Source of the DNA: Enoplolaimus lenunculus
Lineage: Eukaryota > Nematoda > Enoplea > Enoplida > Thoracostomopsidae
Assembly (NCBI GenBank): GCA_030248215.1
Contig: JASANG010003186.1
Span: 24,844-88,843 of the forward strand
Direction of reading: 5' to 3'
Length of the DNA: 64,000 bases
Below, piece by piece: positions 51,163 through 62,229 of the stretch. The position numbers were made by a program, and so were the translations under genes. Position 1 is the stretch's first letter. Every line of letters starts with the position of its first letter. The notes beneath the pieces were generated by a model. It worked only from the letters and a program-made list of their open reading frames with translations. It ran no database searches and was not told where the DNA came from.

Positions 51163-53099
51163 GTAAGTATTCATTTACAGTTAGGGTCAGTCAAGCTTTG
51201 CTGCTCAAATTGGAATCAAAATTAAAATGTCAGTTTCCCTGATCTGCCTGTACCGTTCTAAAAACTGGGGCAATTTCTACCCCCCATCAATGCCGTAGCC
51301 AAGGGGAATTCAGGTGTCAAACCACCCCCACCACCTGATTGCAGTTCCTGTATATGAGGTTTTTAGGCCCGGTTTCAGTTTGCAGCACAAGACACTACAC
51401 TTTGAATTTTTCATTGAATCTAAATTTCCTATACAAATTTTTGGCTTTGCCGACGTTTACCCAAAAATGTCCAGTTTGACGTTTTGGGGGAATGATAGTG
51501 TTTCCGCAGCAAAACAAGCTTATCAGTAATGTGCCCATTTAAACGCTACACACAAAATAAATTGTCTTAAAATTTCAAGACTCCTACTTTCTTAAATTTA
51601 CAAGATATAGATGTCTTGTATTTCAAACATTAATAGCCTTAAACAGTTCCTAAATTCGTTTCTTAAACGGTGTATTTGGTTCAGCTATAGCCCCAAATTT
51701 TTAAGCCAGTTTGTCTTGCTAATTTGTGTTTTATTTCAGACATATTTGTCTTAAATTTCAGAAATATTTGTCTTATATTTCAGAAATATGTGTATTAATT
51801 GGTGATAAAACAAAGTCCTTAATACATTTAAGTGTGAAAAATTTCAGACCCATATTTCCAAAACACTTAAAGCATACAAGTCTTGAACTCAAAACATATA
51901 TGTCTGGAGTCCGTATTAAGACATAATTTATCTCAAATTTCAGACAATATTTCTTGAATATACAAGACAATTGATTTTGTGTGTAGTTTTGGATTGCTGT
52001 GCACAGTGGTACAACTTTTTCGTTTCTGGGAAAAGTTTCGGTTCTATTTTATGTTATGCTATGCAGTACAAAAAGTTTTGAACCTAAATTGCAATCAAGA
52101 GTTCACTTGTTTGAAACCTTTATCGCCAAACAGTGATACAATTGACTTTAACAACCCGGTCAACCGTTGCCAATAAATGTTGTAACCTCTGAATAAGTGA
52201 ATCAATACAAATTGTTTTGTCAAATACTTAACGATTTTGTAAAATATAATTTTCAAATATTTTTGTTTATAATTTGAAATATTTTAAATAATTTCAGTTT
52301 TGAATCCTGACGATTTTATTGCGTCAACGCGAACAACTGCGAACGGAACATTTGTGATCAAAGGCAAAGGCAACGAAGCATCGACGGCTGATTTTTTGCT
52401 GAAAATCTACCACGACTGCAACGATGGTTGGGCCCCTTGTCAGGTAAGTTAATTGTTTGTTTGTTTGCTTTGTTTGTTTGTTTGTTTGCTTTGTTTGTTT
52501 GTTTGTTTGTTTGTTTGCTTTGTTTGTTTGTTTGCTTTGTTTGTTTGTTTGTTTGTTTGCTTGTTTGTTTCTGTTGGTTTACTGGTTTGTATGTTTGTTT
52601 GCTTGTTTGTTTATTCGTTTGTTTGCTTGCTTCTTTGTTTATTTGTTTGCTTGCTTCTTTGTTTGTGTGTTGTTTGCTTGTTTCTTCGTTTGTTTGTTGT
52701 TTGTGTGTTTGTTTGTTGTTTGCTTGTTTACTTATTGTTTGTTTGTTGTTTGTTTGTTGTTTGCTTGTTTCTTTGTTACTTGTATGTTGTTTGTTTGTTT
52801 GTTGTTTATTACTTGTTTGTTTGTTTGTGGTTTGTTACTTGTTTGTTTGTTGTTTGTTTGTTTGCTGTTTGTTTGTTGTTTGTTTGTTGTTTGGTTGTTG
52901 TTTGTTTGTTTGTTTATTGTTTGTTTGTTGTTTGTTTGCTTGTTTGTTGTTTCATGAAGACATTTTTTCATTTTAGAAAGAAGTTGAGTTTATGATTCCT
53001 GACAAGTATATCAACAACGACAGCTATATAGATATGGGCGATATTAACATGGAACCGGGATTTTCTAAAGAAGAACGAAAATGTGGATCGATAATTTAA
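51009..53099 (+). CDS. Transthyretin-like (TTL) secreted protein C, 3 exons
   Basis: Third TTL paralogue, same strand as TTL-B. Exons 51009-51162, 52298-52443, 52977-53099, phases 1 and 0, 140 aa. Signal peptide about aa 1-19 (CKLLIAVCSLTAVAISNA). Landmarks: VEIRGMLFCG, VKLILYDKDR, FIASTRTTANGTFVIKG, FLLKIYHDC, PCQ, DKYINNDSYIDMGDINME, KCGSII. It lacks the usual aromatic residue after the last cysteine (KCGSII instead of DCF), so it is the most diverged of the three. Intron 1 contains a CACACAAAAT element; intron 2 is almost entirely (TTTG)n. An ACTCA-MITE ends 58 bases upstream of the ATG. AATAAA lies 36 bases after the stop. Confidence 0.92.
51549..51983. mobile_element. CACACAAAAT-type MITE, TA-flanked, TTL-C intron 1
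   Basis: CACACAAAATAAATTGTCTT left, AAGACAATTGATTTTGTGTG right; TA on both sides; internal ATTTCAGA(A/C)ATAT repeats. Confidence 0.82.
52298..52443 (+). CDS. TTL-C exon 2
   Basis: 146 nt, phase 1 start, phase 0 end; acceptor ATTTCAG, donor CAG|GTAAGT. Encodes NPDDFIASTRTTANGTFVIK and LLKIYHDCNDGWAPCQ. Confidence 0.93.
52452..52960. repeat. (TTTG)n tract filling TTL-C intron 2
   Basis: About 500 bases of TTTG, TTTGC and TTGTTTG units. It starts 8 bases after the donor and ends 17 bases before the acceptor. Three overlapping open frames here are repeat artefacts. Confidence 0.95.
52977..53099 (+). CDS. TTL-C exon 3
   Basis: 40 codons and TAA; acceptor CATTTTAG. Encodes FMIPDKYINNDSYIDMGDIN and the C-terminal KCGSII. 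Confidence 0.92.
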   Translation, partial: KEVEFMIPDKYINNDSYIDMGDINMEPGFSKEERKCGSII

Positions 53100-53134
53100 A
53101 ATTTATATACATATATATACATAGTAATGTTTTG

Positions 53135-53140
53135 AATAAA
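53135..53140 (+). other. TTL-C polyadenylation signal
   Basis: Canonical AATAAA 36 bases downstream of the TTL-C stop codon in AT-rich sequence. Confidence 0.6.
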
Positions 53141-53270
53141 AAAGAAATAATGAAATAATTAAAAGTTCAATCATAATGGTTGGGTTTCAAAAATCTTACT
53201 TAAGTATTTTACAATGCTTCACTAGCTCCGTCTGAGCATTGAAATCTATTTTGAATCCAACCGTAAAGAG

Positions 53271-53296
53271 TAGGCTTAGGCTTAGGCTTAGGCTTA
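53271..53296 (+). repeat. short pure TTAGGC array
   Basis: Four perfect TTAGGC hexamers without element ends, directly before a CTCAAATGCG-type MITE. Remnant of a TLR-MITE, or an independent interstitial telomeric repeat. Confidence 0.6.
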
Positions 53297-53315
53297 AAAA
53301 CTAAATACAAACTTA

Positions 53316-53535
53316 GAGCCCATATTCTTATACGTGTATAGCGTTTTTTACCAGTTAGCGATAGGTTTTCAAACTGGCAAACTTGTGCAATTAGTGTTTT
53401 CAAAATTGATATAGCAGCAGGACAAATCAAGTGCGAGAAAAGTAACCAATTACGACCTTATCAATCAATGGGTCGAAACTTACAAGACCTATCACCAAAT
53501 GGTAACGGGCTGTATACGTATTTGAGAGTATGGGT
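53316..53535 (+). mobile_element. CTCAAATGCGTATAGC-type MITE, full length
   Basis: AGCCCATATTCTTATACGTG left, GTATTTGAGAGTATGGGTCT right; internal CAGTTAGCGATAGGTTTTCA. Confidence 0.85.
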
Positions 53536-53544
53536 CTACATCTA

Positions 53545-53940
53545 CTGCAGTGATCCGAATATGCGGGGAATAATAGAAGGAGTCCCCATTTTGAATCCAA
53601 ATCAATAGGAGTCCGTGTCCCTAATAAAATCCGTAAGCAGATAGAGTCCCTAAACCCTAACTAGAATCCATCAATGTCAATCATTGCTGAATGTAAAGTG
53701 CATAAATGTCTCCAGGACCAAATAAACTTGAGTTCGAAACTTTAAAGTATACTTAAGTTTTGAAAATACATTACTAAATATAACCGTGTATTATCGCCTA
53801 AACTTGTGCGGATATATATCAGTAACGAAGGGCGGCAGATAACGGGTTAAAAATAAATGACAGTCCTTAACTGAATAGCAGGTGTTACGCTTTGCAGGGG
53901 CGAAATAAATATCAGTCCCCCTCTTATTCGAGTCACTACA
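53545..53940. mobile_element. GTGACCCGAATAAG-type element, full length
   Basis: CTGCAGTGATCCGAATATGC left, CCTCTTATTCGAGTCACTAC right. About 400 bp; no coding potential. Confidence 0.82.
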
Positions 53941-55115
53941 GCACCGTTTGAGCCATAATTGGTATCATTCTAATGGCAAAACATCTGTTTTTGCATCAGT
54001 TTTTGGCTTTGCCAAATGTATTATTAAAATATACAAATTGTCTGTCTTTTAAAATTAATGAAACTAGTACACATAGTTGCACACATGTGCAACTGGACTA
54101 AGGCTTCTCGGGCCGTAGGCTAAATTGTTGCATGGACCCTTCATATGTAAGCGAACCAAATTAAAAAACTGCTTTATGAAAGGTTGTACTGCTTTGCAGA
54201 TATATAAACACATCCGAGAAACAATACGTGTTCGCAATGCATACAATCGTAATTTGCATACGTAGCGTTAACAAAAATCTGTTGGAACACTGCTCAAAAT
54301 ACGTATATATGGGCCGTTCCAGCTTTAATACAGATTGTTCTAATGACGTATTTCGATAAAAATAAATTTAACCTCATTTTGCCCAAAATCACTCGTGAGC
54401 CGTATGCTCATGTATTGTTGGATTTCAAAAATGTCATTTTGTTCGTTGAGTAAATTATTTCAACTTGGACTCAATTACTTTCCTCAAATTCGATACTAAA
54501 ATTAACCATTAAAGCATAATATTTAATACAGCGCAAATATTTTTATTTCGTTGACTTTATGTGTATAAAATAACCAAATTCATAGTAAATTATGCAATTA
54601 ATTGACTGAAGAACTCGTAAATATTTGTATTTCAATGAGGAAAATATCATTTTGAAAATAAATGAAAATTCTAAAGTTGTGAAATATACAATTTGAAAAT
54701 TAAACAGTACTAAATTTTAGCTGAAATGATATTCAAGTTATATACGCGTATCTTAGGCGCTCCAGCTTTAGTAATAACATCGACACAGAATTGCGTCTAA
54801 AATAGTAATTTAGCTCAATATAAAGATGTTTGTTCCATTAAATATCATTTGGCACTTAATTGATAAAAGAGTTTATAGTTGAAATTCTTGAACCTTTAAG
54901 TACGAGTGTCGGTAAACAATTATAGCATAGGGTTTAAGGCTGGTAAAAGTAGTTCAAAGCCACGCCTTCCCGGAAATATTTTTGCTTAATACTATATATA
55001 TTTACATATATTTATATATATATTTACATATATCTATATATACATATATATAAATGTATATATATTTACATATATCTATATATATCTATATATATAAATA
55101 CATATTTATATATAT

Positions 55116-55290
55116 CTGAAATAGGCTCTACTGGACCACAGAAATTGAATTAAATTCGACTCCACCAGAGCCAATCGTGCGACTCAGTGAGTTAAACTTG
55201 ACTCTGGCGGAGTCGAATTTGATTCAGTCTGTGTAGTCTCGTAGAGCCTATTTCGGAGAGAGTCAATTCGATTCACCATTTTTTGTAGTG
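55116..55290. mobile_element. GTGAGTCAAATTGAC-type MITE, left end lost in a TA tract
   Basis: CTGAAATAGGCTCTACTGGA left part, ATTCACCATTTTTTGTAGTG right. Confidence 0.82.
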
Positions 55291-55589
55291 TATATTTTAA
55301 TCTATTTAGACTTTGGTTGTTATCTGCGACTCCTGTTAGGATACTTTAAACCATGTTATTTCAACTTAAATTTTCTCTCTTAGAAAACTGGTGAGAAAAT
55401 AAAGGGGGTTTCGGCAAGTGCACCCTCCCCCAAACTGATTTTTGCGAGGCCCCATCGATGCCATAATCCTTTTTAGACAAGTTCCATATATACCTTTGTG
55501 CTCAACCTCCAGGATCCCATAGATGTAGAAAGGATCACAAGGATGCTTTTAAGCAACATAGCTGGTGAAGGCTTGGAGAGAAATCAACC

Positions 55590-55789
55590 GTAAACATTTG
55601 TATAAAACAGGGCCGGATCGTTTTCCTGCGTGGCTGTAATAGAGTCAGTTTAAGCTTTAGACTAAATGTTTTGCTTAGGCTTAGGCTTAGGATTAAACAC
55701 AGAAATAGACTCATCCTTACGCTTAAGCTCAGGCTTAGGCATAGGAATATGCTTATACTATGGTTCCTTCCCTGTTCCCTATATGGGCC
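55590..55789 (+). mobile_element. TLR-MITE, full length
   Basis: ACAGGGCCGGATCGTTTTCC left subterminal region, TATATGGGCC right end; two hexamer blocks. Confidence 0.82.
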
Positions 55790-55908
55790 TGTTTTGTTAT
55801 CAATTTTAATACAAAATCATAGTTTGGAATGGTTCTGGTGAAAAAAACTTTAAGCATACATCTGTATACTGGGCATCCAAGAATTAGAACATCGGTTACT
55901 GTAGTAAC

Positions 55909-56104
55909 GGTCAATGTGTAGAACAGCGCCGCAACAGTATTATAAGCATATTCCTAAGCCTATGCCTACGCCTAAGTCTAAGCGTAAGAATGAGCCTATA
56001 CTAAAGCCTAAGCATAAGCCTAAGAAAAATATTTGTCTAAAGCTTAAGCTTACTCCCTTACAGTCCGGCCGCAAAATGTTCCGACCATGTTCCATACATG
56101 AACC
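55909..56104 (-). mobile_element. TLR-MITE with perfect 8-bp duplication
   Basis: Flanked by GTAGTAAC at 55901-55908 and 56105-56112. Ends CAATGTGTAGAACAGCGCCG and GACCATGTTCCATACATG. Confidence 0.92.
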
Positions 56105-56425
56105 GTAGTAACTAGCGTGTGTGGAGTGAACTCTATGAACCAGACGCCTTTTTCGTATCAGATCCTAATACGAACTTTTAATTTTGGGTTTTAGGTTATT
56201 TGACTTTAAGCCCCTAAACTGATGAAACCTGACGAGCGAAACGAGCCAGAAGTAACGCGTATTGGCTGCATATCACCGGCAACATTCAATTATGGATGCT
56301 TCTAATATCGACCCCTTTAATCGGTGATAAGTCCCAAGCGAAACAAGCGAGAATCCAGACGTATTTTTGTATTGAATCATATGGAAAACATACATCTTTG
56401 AATGCTTCACAACCTCACGTTTGCC

Positions 56426-56609
56426 AGCCTATGGAAAGAACAGGGGCGGAAAAGTATTATAAGCATATTCTTAAGCCGAAGCCTAATCGTAAGAATGAGC
56501 ATATGCCTAAGCTTAAGCCTAAGCCAAGCAAAATAATTTGTTTAAAGTTTAAACCTACTCTTTTCTAGTTCCACAGAAAAACGTTCCGCCCCTGATCGTT
56601 ACATGAGCC
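56426..56609 (-). mobile_element. TLR-MITE, full length
   Basis: AAAGAACAGGGGCGGAAAAG left, CCCCTGATCGTTACATGAGC right; decayed hexamers between. Confidence 0.85.
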
Positions 56610-56780
56610 TTTTTTCCAAATGATGTCTGGTTCGTTTGTCTCAATTATCTGTAGCATCTATTACCGGTTGGTGAAAGGTTCAATGAGATTTGATTCGCTA
56701 AAGTGGATGTTTTGAAGATTTTTGGATGTTTTGAAGATTTTTAGATATTAACTTCAAACAAAACTTGGCGTTACTTAGCA

Positions 56781-56984
56781 GGCCCATGTATAGAACACAG
56801 CCGGAACAGTAGTGTAAGCATATTCCTAAACCTAAGCCTAAACCTAAACCTAAGCGTATGAATGAGCCTATTCCTAAGCCTAGGCCTAAGCCTAAGCCTA
56901 AGCAAAAAAATTAATCTAAAGCTTAAACTGACTCTATTTATTGCCCCTCCGGAAAACAATCCGGCCCTGTTCTATACATTGGCC
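56781..56984 (-). mobile_element. TLR-MITE, full length
   Basis: GGCCCATGTATAGAACACAG left, CCCTGTTCTATACATTGGCC right. ACTTAGCA on the left and CCTTAGCA on the right agree at 7 of 8. Confidence 0.9.
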
Positions 56985-57124
56985 CTTAGCATATGTATAT
57001 TAGAAACAATGTGTAATCTTGAATACATTAAATTTCATTGGTTCAAACTTTATTCAATTTTGCTCATTTTTGATTCTTTAACTCGGTGTAACTGAATTTC
57101 ATTCGCCAAACTTTTAACGAATTA

Positions 57125-57440
57125 CTGTAGTACCTAACCCGAATAAGAGGGGTAATAAGAGGGGTCCTCATTTTGAGTCCCAATCAGTTGGAGTCCGTTC
57201 GTTTCCCTAATGAAAGTCCGTAAACGGATAGAGTCCCTAAACCCTAACCTTGCATTATCGCTCTGGGTTTTGATAAACGTTTAATTCAATGGATAGTTGC
57301 AATACCGAATATTTATCGGTAACGAAGGGCGCCGTAGTGCGAGATAAACATTAATAACAGTCGGTAACCGAATAAAAGGGGGCTACTCTCTCGAGAGGCC
57401 AAATAAACATCAGACCCCCTCTTATTCGCGTCACTACAGT
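57125..57440. mobile_element. GTGACCCGAATAAG-type element, TA-flanked, internally deleted
   Basis: CTGTAGTACCTAACCCGAAT left, CCTCTTATTCGCGTCACTAC right; TA on both sides. Confidence 0.82.
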
Positions 57441-57466
57441 ATATATTTTAAATTTTGTACTATTCG

Positions 57467-57703
57467 CCAACCCTCGATTGTAAGCTTGATTTCGCTAAAC
57501 AAATTAATTTTTGTCTTTTGTTCGGTAACGAACGGCGACGTAATGCGGGTTAAAAATAAATAACAATCCGTAACCGAATAACAGGGCGGTACCCCCTGGA
57601 GATGCCAAATAAATATCAGTCCCCCTCTTATTCGATTTACCAACCCCTCGATTATATTAAGCTTGATTTGGCTAAATAAATTAATTTTTGTCTTTTGTTC
57701 GCA
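57467..57703. repeat. tandem duplication of element right end plus flank
   Basis: 57467-57522 and 57643-57703 are near-copies (CTTGATTTCGCTAAACAAAT and kin). Between them lies a second right half of the preceding element (57523-57640). Confidence 0.75.
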
Positions 57704-58957
57704 TTTAATCGAACCTATTGCACATGTTCTCGCGGACCATTATTATTATTATTATTCTTTATCTTTTATCTTTCTTATTTAACAACTTTGAATATTTAAT
57801 TATATTTTATCTTTCTTATTTAGAAACTTCAAATATTAATTATATTTGAGGTAATATAATTGTAGTTCACATGTAAAAACATTACGCTTTGCTTCATTTA
57901 CCGTGAAATTGTTTTACATTTCAATAAATTTCAATTTATAATACGCGTTATGAGATAAACAACTGCTGTGTATTAAAGTAAGCTAAATTAATTTTCAAAT
58001 ATTAGCTGCCGAGACTCAACATATAGCCCACCAAGAACCATATGGGTTGGTACTATACGGTCTGCACGACCCCTGTTTGAAGTTTTGCCCAAAGTTAATG
58101 ACCACGCCGGGAATTTGAAACTCGGCCCTCTTGCGCTCGAGCCAAACATGCTCGCACTACGCGGTCATTGCAACAACTTCTTATACCGGTATATGTGCAC
58201 AGGCATGGCAATATTTGCTTTACATAAACTTACATGCATATATACCGACAGATATACCGGAATACTTTGCTATCCGGCACAATTTTTCCTACTGGTAAAC
58301 GACCGGATAATTCTGGTTTCAAAATTTTAATGTTGAAATTACTGTTAGGTTAACTCGAACCACTGTTGACCGGCAGTGCCGGAACAAGCAGGGGTGGGGG
58401 ATGCCTTCAAATTCCACAGCGTGGGCCCTCAAACTCGCGAGCGAGAAGCCAGACGAATTTTAAAACTTAAGCGGTTTTTGTGTTAACGGGTTACGGTAGG
58501 GGCCCCGTTTAGGGGTTGGGCCCCAAATGATGTGTATGGGGGATGGCTGCTCCGGTCCTGTAGACCGGCATCCCAGACTATTTTAAAAATTAATATCGGA
58601 ATTTTTGGCACCCACCTCCCCCCCAGCAATCAAAATTTCTCAGTACATAGCTAGCATGAAACAAATTCGAGATACCTCGCCAAATATATCACCACCCACC
58701 CCTCGTTAGATTACTTTAGTACAGCTGTGGCGACTGTTTAAGGTGGTCGTATAGTTGTGGCGGAAATTAAGCCAAACAATACTTGATTGAAAACTATTAA
58801 TTCGCTTGTTCAGTAAAGCAAATATGTGTAAATTATCTGTTCTATTTGCATGCGAATTTTAACACATTTTGTACATTTTGTTTTACAATTTTAAGACAAT
58901 GACGAGTTTAAAATGCTTAGATAATAATAATGTAGTATACACATCAGAACGATAAGG

Positions 58958-59154
58958 GGTCCATGTATAGAACAGGGTCGGAACGTTTTCCTGCAGGGCT
59001 GTAATTGTGTCAAGTTAAAGTTTGGACTAACTTTTTTGCTTAGGTTTAGGCTTAGGCTTAGGAATAGGCTTATCGTTACGCTTAGGCTTAAGCTTAGGCG
59101 TAGGCTTAGGAATATACTTATACTACTGTTCTGGCCCTGTTCTATACAAGGACT
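58958..59154 (+). mobile_element. TLR-MITE, full length
   Basis: CCATGTATAGAACAGGGTCG left, GGCCCTGTTCTATACAAGGA right, two hexamer blocks. Confidence 0.87.
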
Positions 59155-59322
59155 GGTTAAGGTAAGGTGCTGAAATTTCGCTCGATAACCTGTTTTGCGG
59201 ATTTAGAATATTCTGCTCAATTCTAGAGTCGAGTACAATTTGCTCTGTCTCGTTTGCACAAACTTATAAATGAGAATACCCGCCTCCCGAGCTGAAATCG
59301 AATTGCGTCGACGGTTTTATTA

Positions 59323-59583
59323 GGCCAATGTGTAGAACAGCGGTGAAACAGTAGTTATAAGCATATATTCCTAAGCTTAAGTAAGCCTTAGAATGAGCGT
59401 ATTCCTAGCCTAAACAAAAAAATCAATCTAATCTTTAAGCTTACTGTAGTAACCCGAAACAGAAATGGGGACACTTTACGGGCTCTAAATAGGTTTTAGG
59501 GACTGTGTCCGATTACGGAAGTTGATTTGGGATACGGATTCCTCCCACACAAAATTGTTTCGCCCCTGACTTTTCGTGGGCCT
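59323..59583 (-). mobile_element. TLR-MITE interrupted by a GTGACCCGAATAAG-type fragment
   Basis: Left part 59323-59452 (GGCCAATGTGTAGAACAGCG ... AAGCTTACTG), right part 59541-59583 (GTTTCGCCCCTGACTTTTCG). Between them, 59453-59540 carries TAGTAACCCGAAACAGAAAT, GACT and TCCGATTACGG words of another family. This shows the order of insertion. Confidence 0.75.
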
Positions 59584-59654
59584 AAATTTTGGAAAAACTT
59601 AATTTTGACATTTCAAAGAAAAAATAATTTTGTCTCAAATGGGATATTTCAGAC

Positions 59655-59837
59655 CTTTGTGCGGAACAGTATTACAGGCATTTTCCTAAGCCTAAGCCTA
59701 AGCGTAAGCGTAAGAATGAGTTTACTCCTAAGCCTAAGCCTAAACCTAAGCCAAGCAAAAACAATCAGTCTAAAGCTTAAGCTTACTCGATTGCAGTCCC
59801 TCACACAAAGGTCCCGCCCCTCATCTTTTCATGGGTC
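59655..59837 (-). mobile_element. TLR-MITE, left end truncated
   Basis: Starts at GTGCGGAACAGTATTACAGG; right end CCCGCCCCTCATCTTTTCAT. Hexamer core well kept. Confidence 0.8.
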
Positions 59838-60135
59838 TGAACTCGCTAGTATTTATAGAGTTCACAGTTTGCTGTTTATTACGTGCTAAAATTACGCTGA
59901 AAATCAAACAAATTTGAAATTTAATATATATTTGAGTTAAAAGTGTTAATTCACTGTAGGAAATTAAATAGGAAAATAGAGTTAAGTGTTAATTAAATTT
60001 ATATAATGATATAATAGTTCAATATTTTGTTGCTTGACAGATATGTAAAATTTATTGCTATCTTATATATGCATCGTTATAAACTCGTGTACGCGGTGTG
60101 AAAAAAATGCATGAGGAAACAACGACTTTTTATCA

Positions 60136-60379
60136 CACTGTAAATTCCGATGAGTTGATTAATCTCAACTCAGATGAAGAATTGGATACTTTTGCCAGAT
60201 TCTGAATTAAAAATCAGTGAACATTAACTCACACTGAGCTGACTTAATTATGCATTAATTTATTAATTAGAACACGTTCAATCAATTCAGATTTCTGAGT
60301 TCTGAAAAACCTAATTCAGAGCTCAGACTTCTGATTTAACTCATTCTGAGTTAAAATCAACTCACTGAAATTTACAGTG
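60136..60379 (-). mobile_element. ACTCA-MITE, full length
   Basis: CACTGTAAATTCCGATGAGT left, CACTGAAATTTACAGTG right. Confidence 0.9.
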
Positions 60380-60763
60380 AGTAGTCGTCTACTGAACATA
60401 AAATTGAACAATTTGTTTCATTTTAAAAGTGTTTTGTTAAAATAATTTTTGAACGATACGGGATTCTAGTAGCTGTCGTTTGTGAAAGTTTAGAAGTATA
60501 ACATCAATAAGCAAGCGTCTATACCAAGTGCATTTTTCCCCACACCGCGTACACAAGTTAAAGTAAACGAAGCATTAGGAGAGTCGGCAGACTGAAAATA
60601 TTTGAAATTTTTCAGTGTCTCGGAAATATGTTGCTGCTATCAAAAAATATTTCGTAGGATTTCATATATTTTTTGCAAATTCTAAGCTTTGTTGAAAGTT
60701 TTAGTTTTTGCATTTTAATTCCGCAAGGAATAGCGCAGTGAATTTTAATATCAAGTTTAAAGT

Positions 60764-60807
60764 TGCATATGATTCAGCTGCAAAAACTTGTACGTGTGAA
60801 TAACGCT
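60764..60807. mobile_element. CACGTGCAAG-type right-end fragment
   Basis: CAGCTGCAAAAACTTGTACG then TGTGAATAACGC, followed by TTAA at 60808-60811. Confidence 0.65.
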
Positions 60808-60883
60808 TTAATCGTTGGGTTTATTCGACAACGAGAAAGTCAAAATGTTTGCCTTTTTCAATTATTGGGAAACTGTGACGGCC

Positions 60884-61080
60884 AGCCCATGTATAGAACA
60901 GGTCCGGAACAGTGGCATTCGCATATTTCTAAGCCTAACCCTAAGCCTAAGCGGAAGGATGAGTCTATTGCTAAGCCCAAACCTAAGCCTTAGCTTAATC
61001 AAAAAATTTAGTCTAAATCTTAAACTGATTTCTATACAGCCAAGCAGGAAAACGATCTGGCCCTGTTCTATACATAGGCC
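60884..61080 (-). mobile_element. TLR-MITE, full length
   Basis: CCCATGTATAGAACAGGTCC left, CCCTGTTCTATACATAGGCC right; hexamers include the canonical CCTAAGCCTAAG. Flanks about 6 of 8 alike. Confidence 0.88.
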
Positions 61081-61192
61081 GTGAAGCCAGTAAAAGTACA
61101 TATTATATATTCAGCAGACCTCTAGAAATTTGAATGGTTTATATTTATATATATTTTTATATATAAATATATATTTTTTAAATATATAAATA

Positions 61193-61334
61193 TATACCGG
61201 ATACCAAAAAAATATGAAGCAGGAGCCATATAATCTAATATCCGGCCGGTTCCAACGCCGAATAATGAATTAAATTCTAATACCGAAGCTGGATGTTGAT
61301 TTTTTACCGGAGCCGGATATCCGGGCGCATCCTG
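61193..61334. mobile_element. CAGGG-type right-end fragment
   Basis: TTTACCGGAGCCGGATATCC then GGGCGCATCCTG. Confidence 0.6.
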
Positions 61335-61380
61335 TTTATCTGGTTAAAGCGGTTAATTTTTGCATTCTTTCTCTCATCTA

Positions 61381-61560
61381 CACTGCAAAAAATGGTGAGT
61401 CAAATTGACTCTCTCGGAATTAGGCTTTTCCGGACTGTGCAAACAGAGTCAATATTTGATTCTGCCAGAGTAAGATTCGACTGACTATTTGACTCAGTTT
61501 GTGTAGTCAGAAAAAGCCTTTTTCCTAAAGAGTCAATTTTACTCACCATTTTTCGCAGTG
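61381..61560. mobile_element. GTGAGTCAAATTGAC-type MITE, TA-flanked
   Basis: CACTGCAAAAAATGGTGAGT left, ACTCACCATTTTTCGCAGTG right; TA on both sides. Confidence 0.9.
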
Positions 61561-61725
61561 TACGAGTAATTTTGGCAAAAATCGTAACTCAAAATATCAC
61601 AAAAATTATTCACATTTGGATCCTGCTTAATATTTTATAATGTAAAAATGACTAACGGAATTGCAGTAGCAATTTTTAGCAATAGATTCTTAATTTATAG
61701 ATTTTGTGCAATTGATTATATATTT

Positions 61726-61827
61726 GCCTAATCTTAAGCTTGGACTTACACTTTTTTCAACGCTTAGACTTAGGCTTACAAATATCCTTTAATCTATGCA
61801 GTTGCAGCCTTAAATGTAATATTGGCC
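61726..61827 (+). mobile_element. TLR-MITE right-hand fragment
   Basis: Decayed TTAGGCTTA words ending in TTAAATGTAATATTGGCC, the TTACTTTAA-subfamily right end. Confidence 0.6.
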
Positions 61828-62229
61828 TCGAAAAGTATAGCATCACTATCTACGCCCTCTGTTCTCGAATAGAACAATTCAGTTTGGTTCAACTAGAACC
61901 TAAACCCATAACCAAATAATGCCTAATCGTCAAACTGGTTAATGCTTTTGCTTAACCAGATTATAATATAGAATTAATACAAATATAAATTTGAAATTTG
62001 CCGATTTTTCTGCACTTAAAATATTACCAACCAAAATCTAAACTGTAAACATTAGAGCATACATGGGCTTAATCATTATTGCAAAACCTATTTAAGAGGG
62101 GGGTCATAGAGAATTTTAAAATAAACACTAAATCGCTATATCAGATTTAAAGCTTATACTTGAACTGAAGCGATATTTTATCGTCCAATAAACGTCGAGC
62201 GTTCACCCCAGACACAATTATACTCAAAA

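Larger units (their letters stand above)
53141..62229. other. intergenic region between TTL-C and the bHLH gene
   Basis: Outside the listed elements, 53943-55115, 57704-58957, 59838-60135, 60380-60763 and 61828-62229 show no gene. 54990-55115 is a TATA/TACA microsatellite. The final 400 bases should contain the bHLH promoter; no convincing motif seen. Confidence 0.5.

Noticed and set aside
52428-52995. Three overlapping plus-strand open frames rich in Cys, Leu, Phe and Val
   Set aside because: Translation of the (TTTG)n tract inside TTL-C intron 2.
53271-53296. A real chromosome end or fused telomere
   Set aside because: Only four hexamers; all larger arrays in the window are inside elements with terminal repeats and 8-bp duplications. 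Genes continue on both sides.
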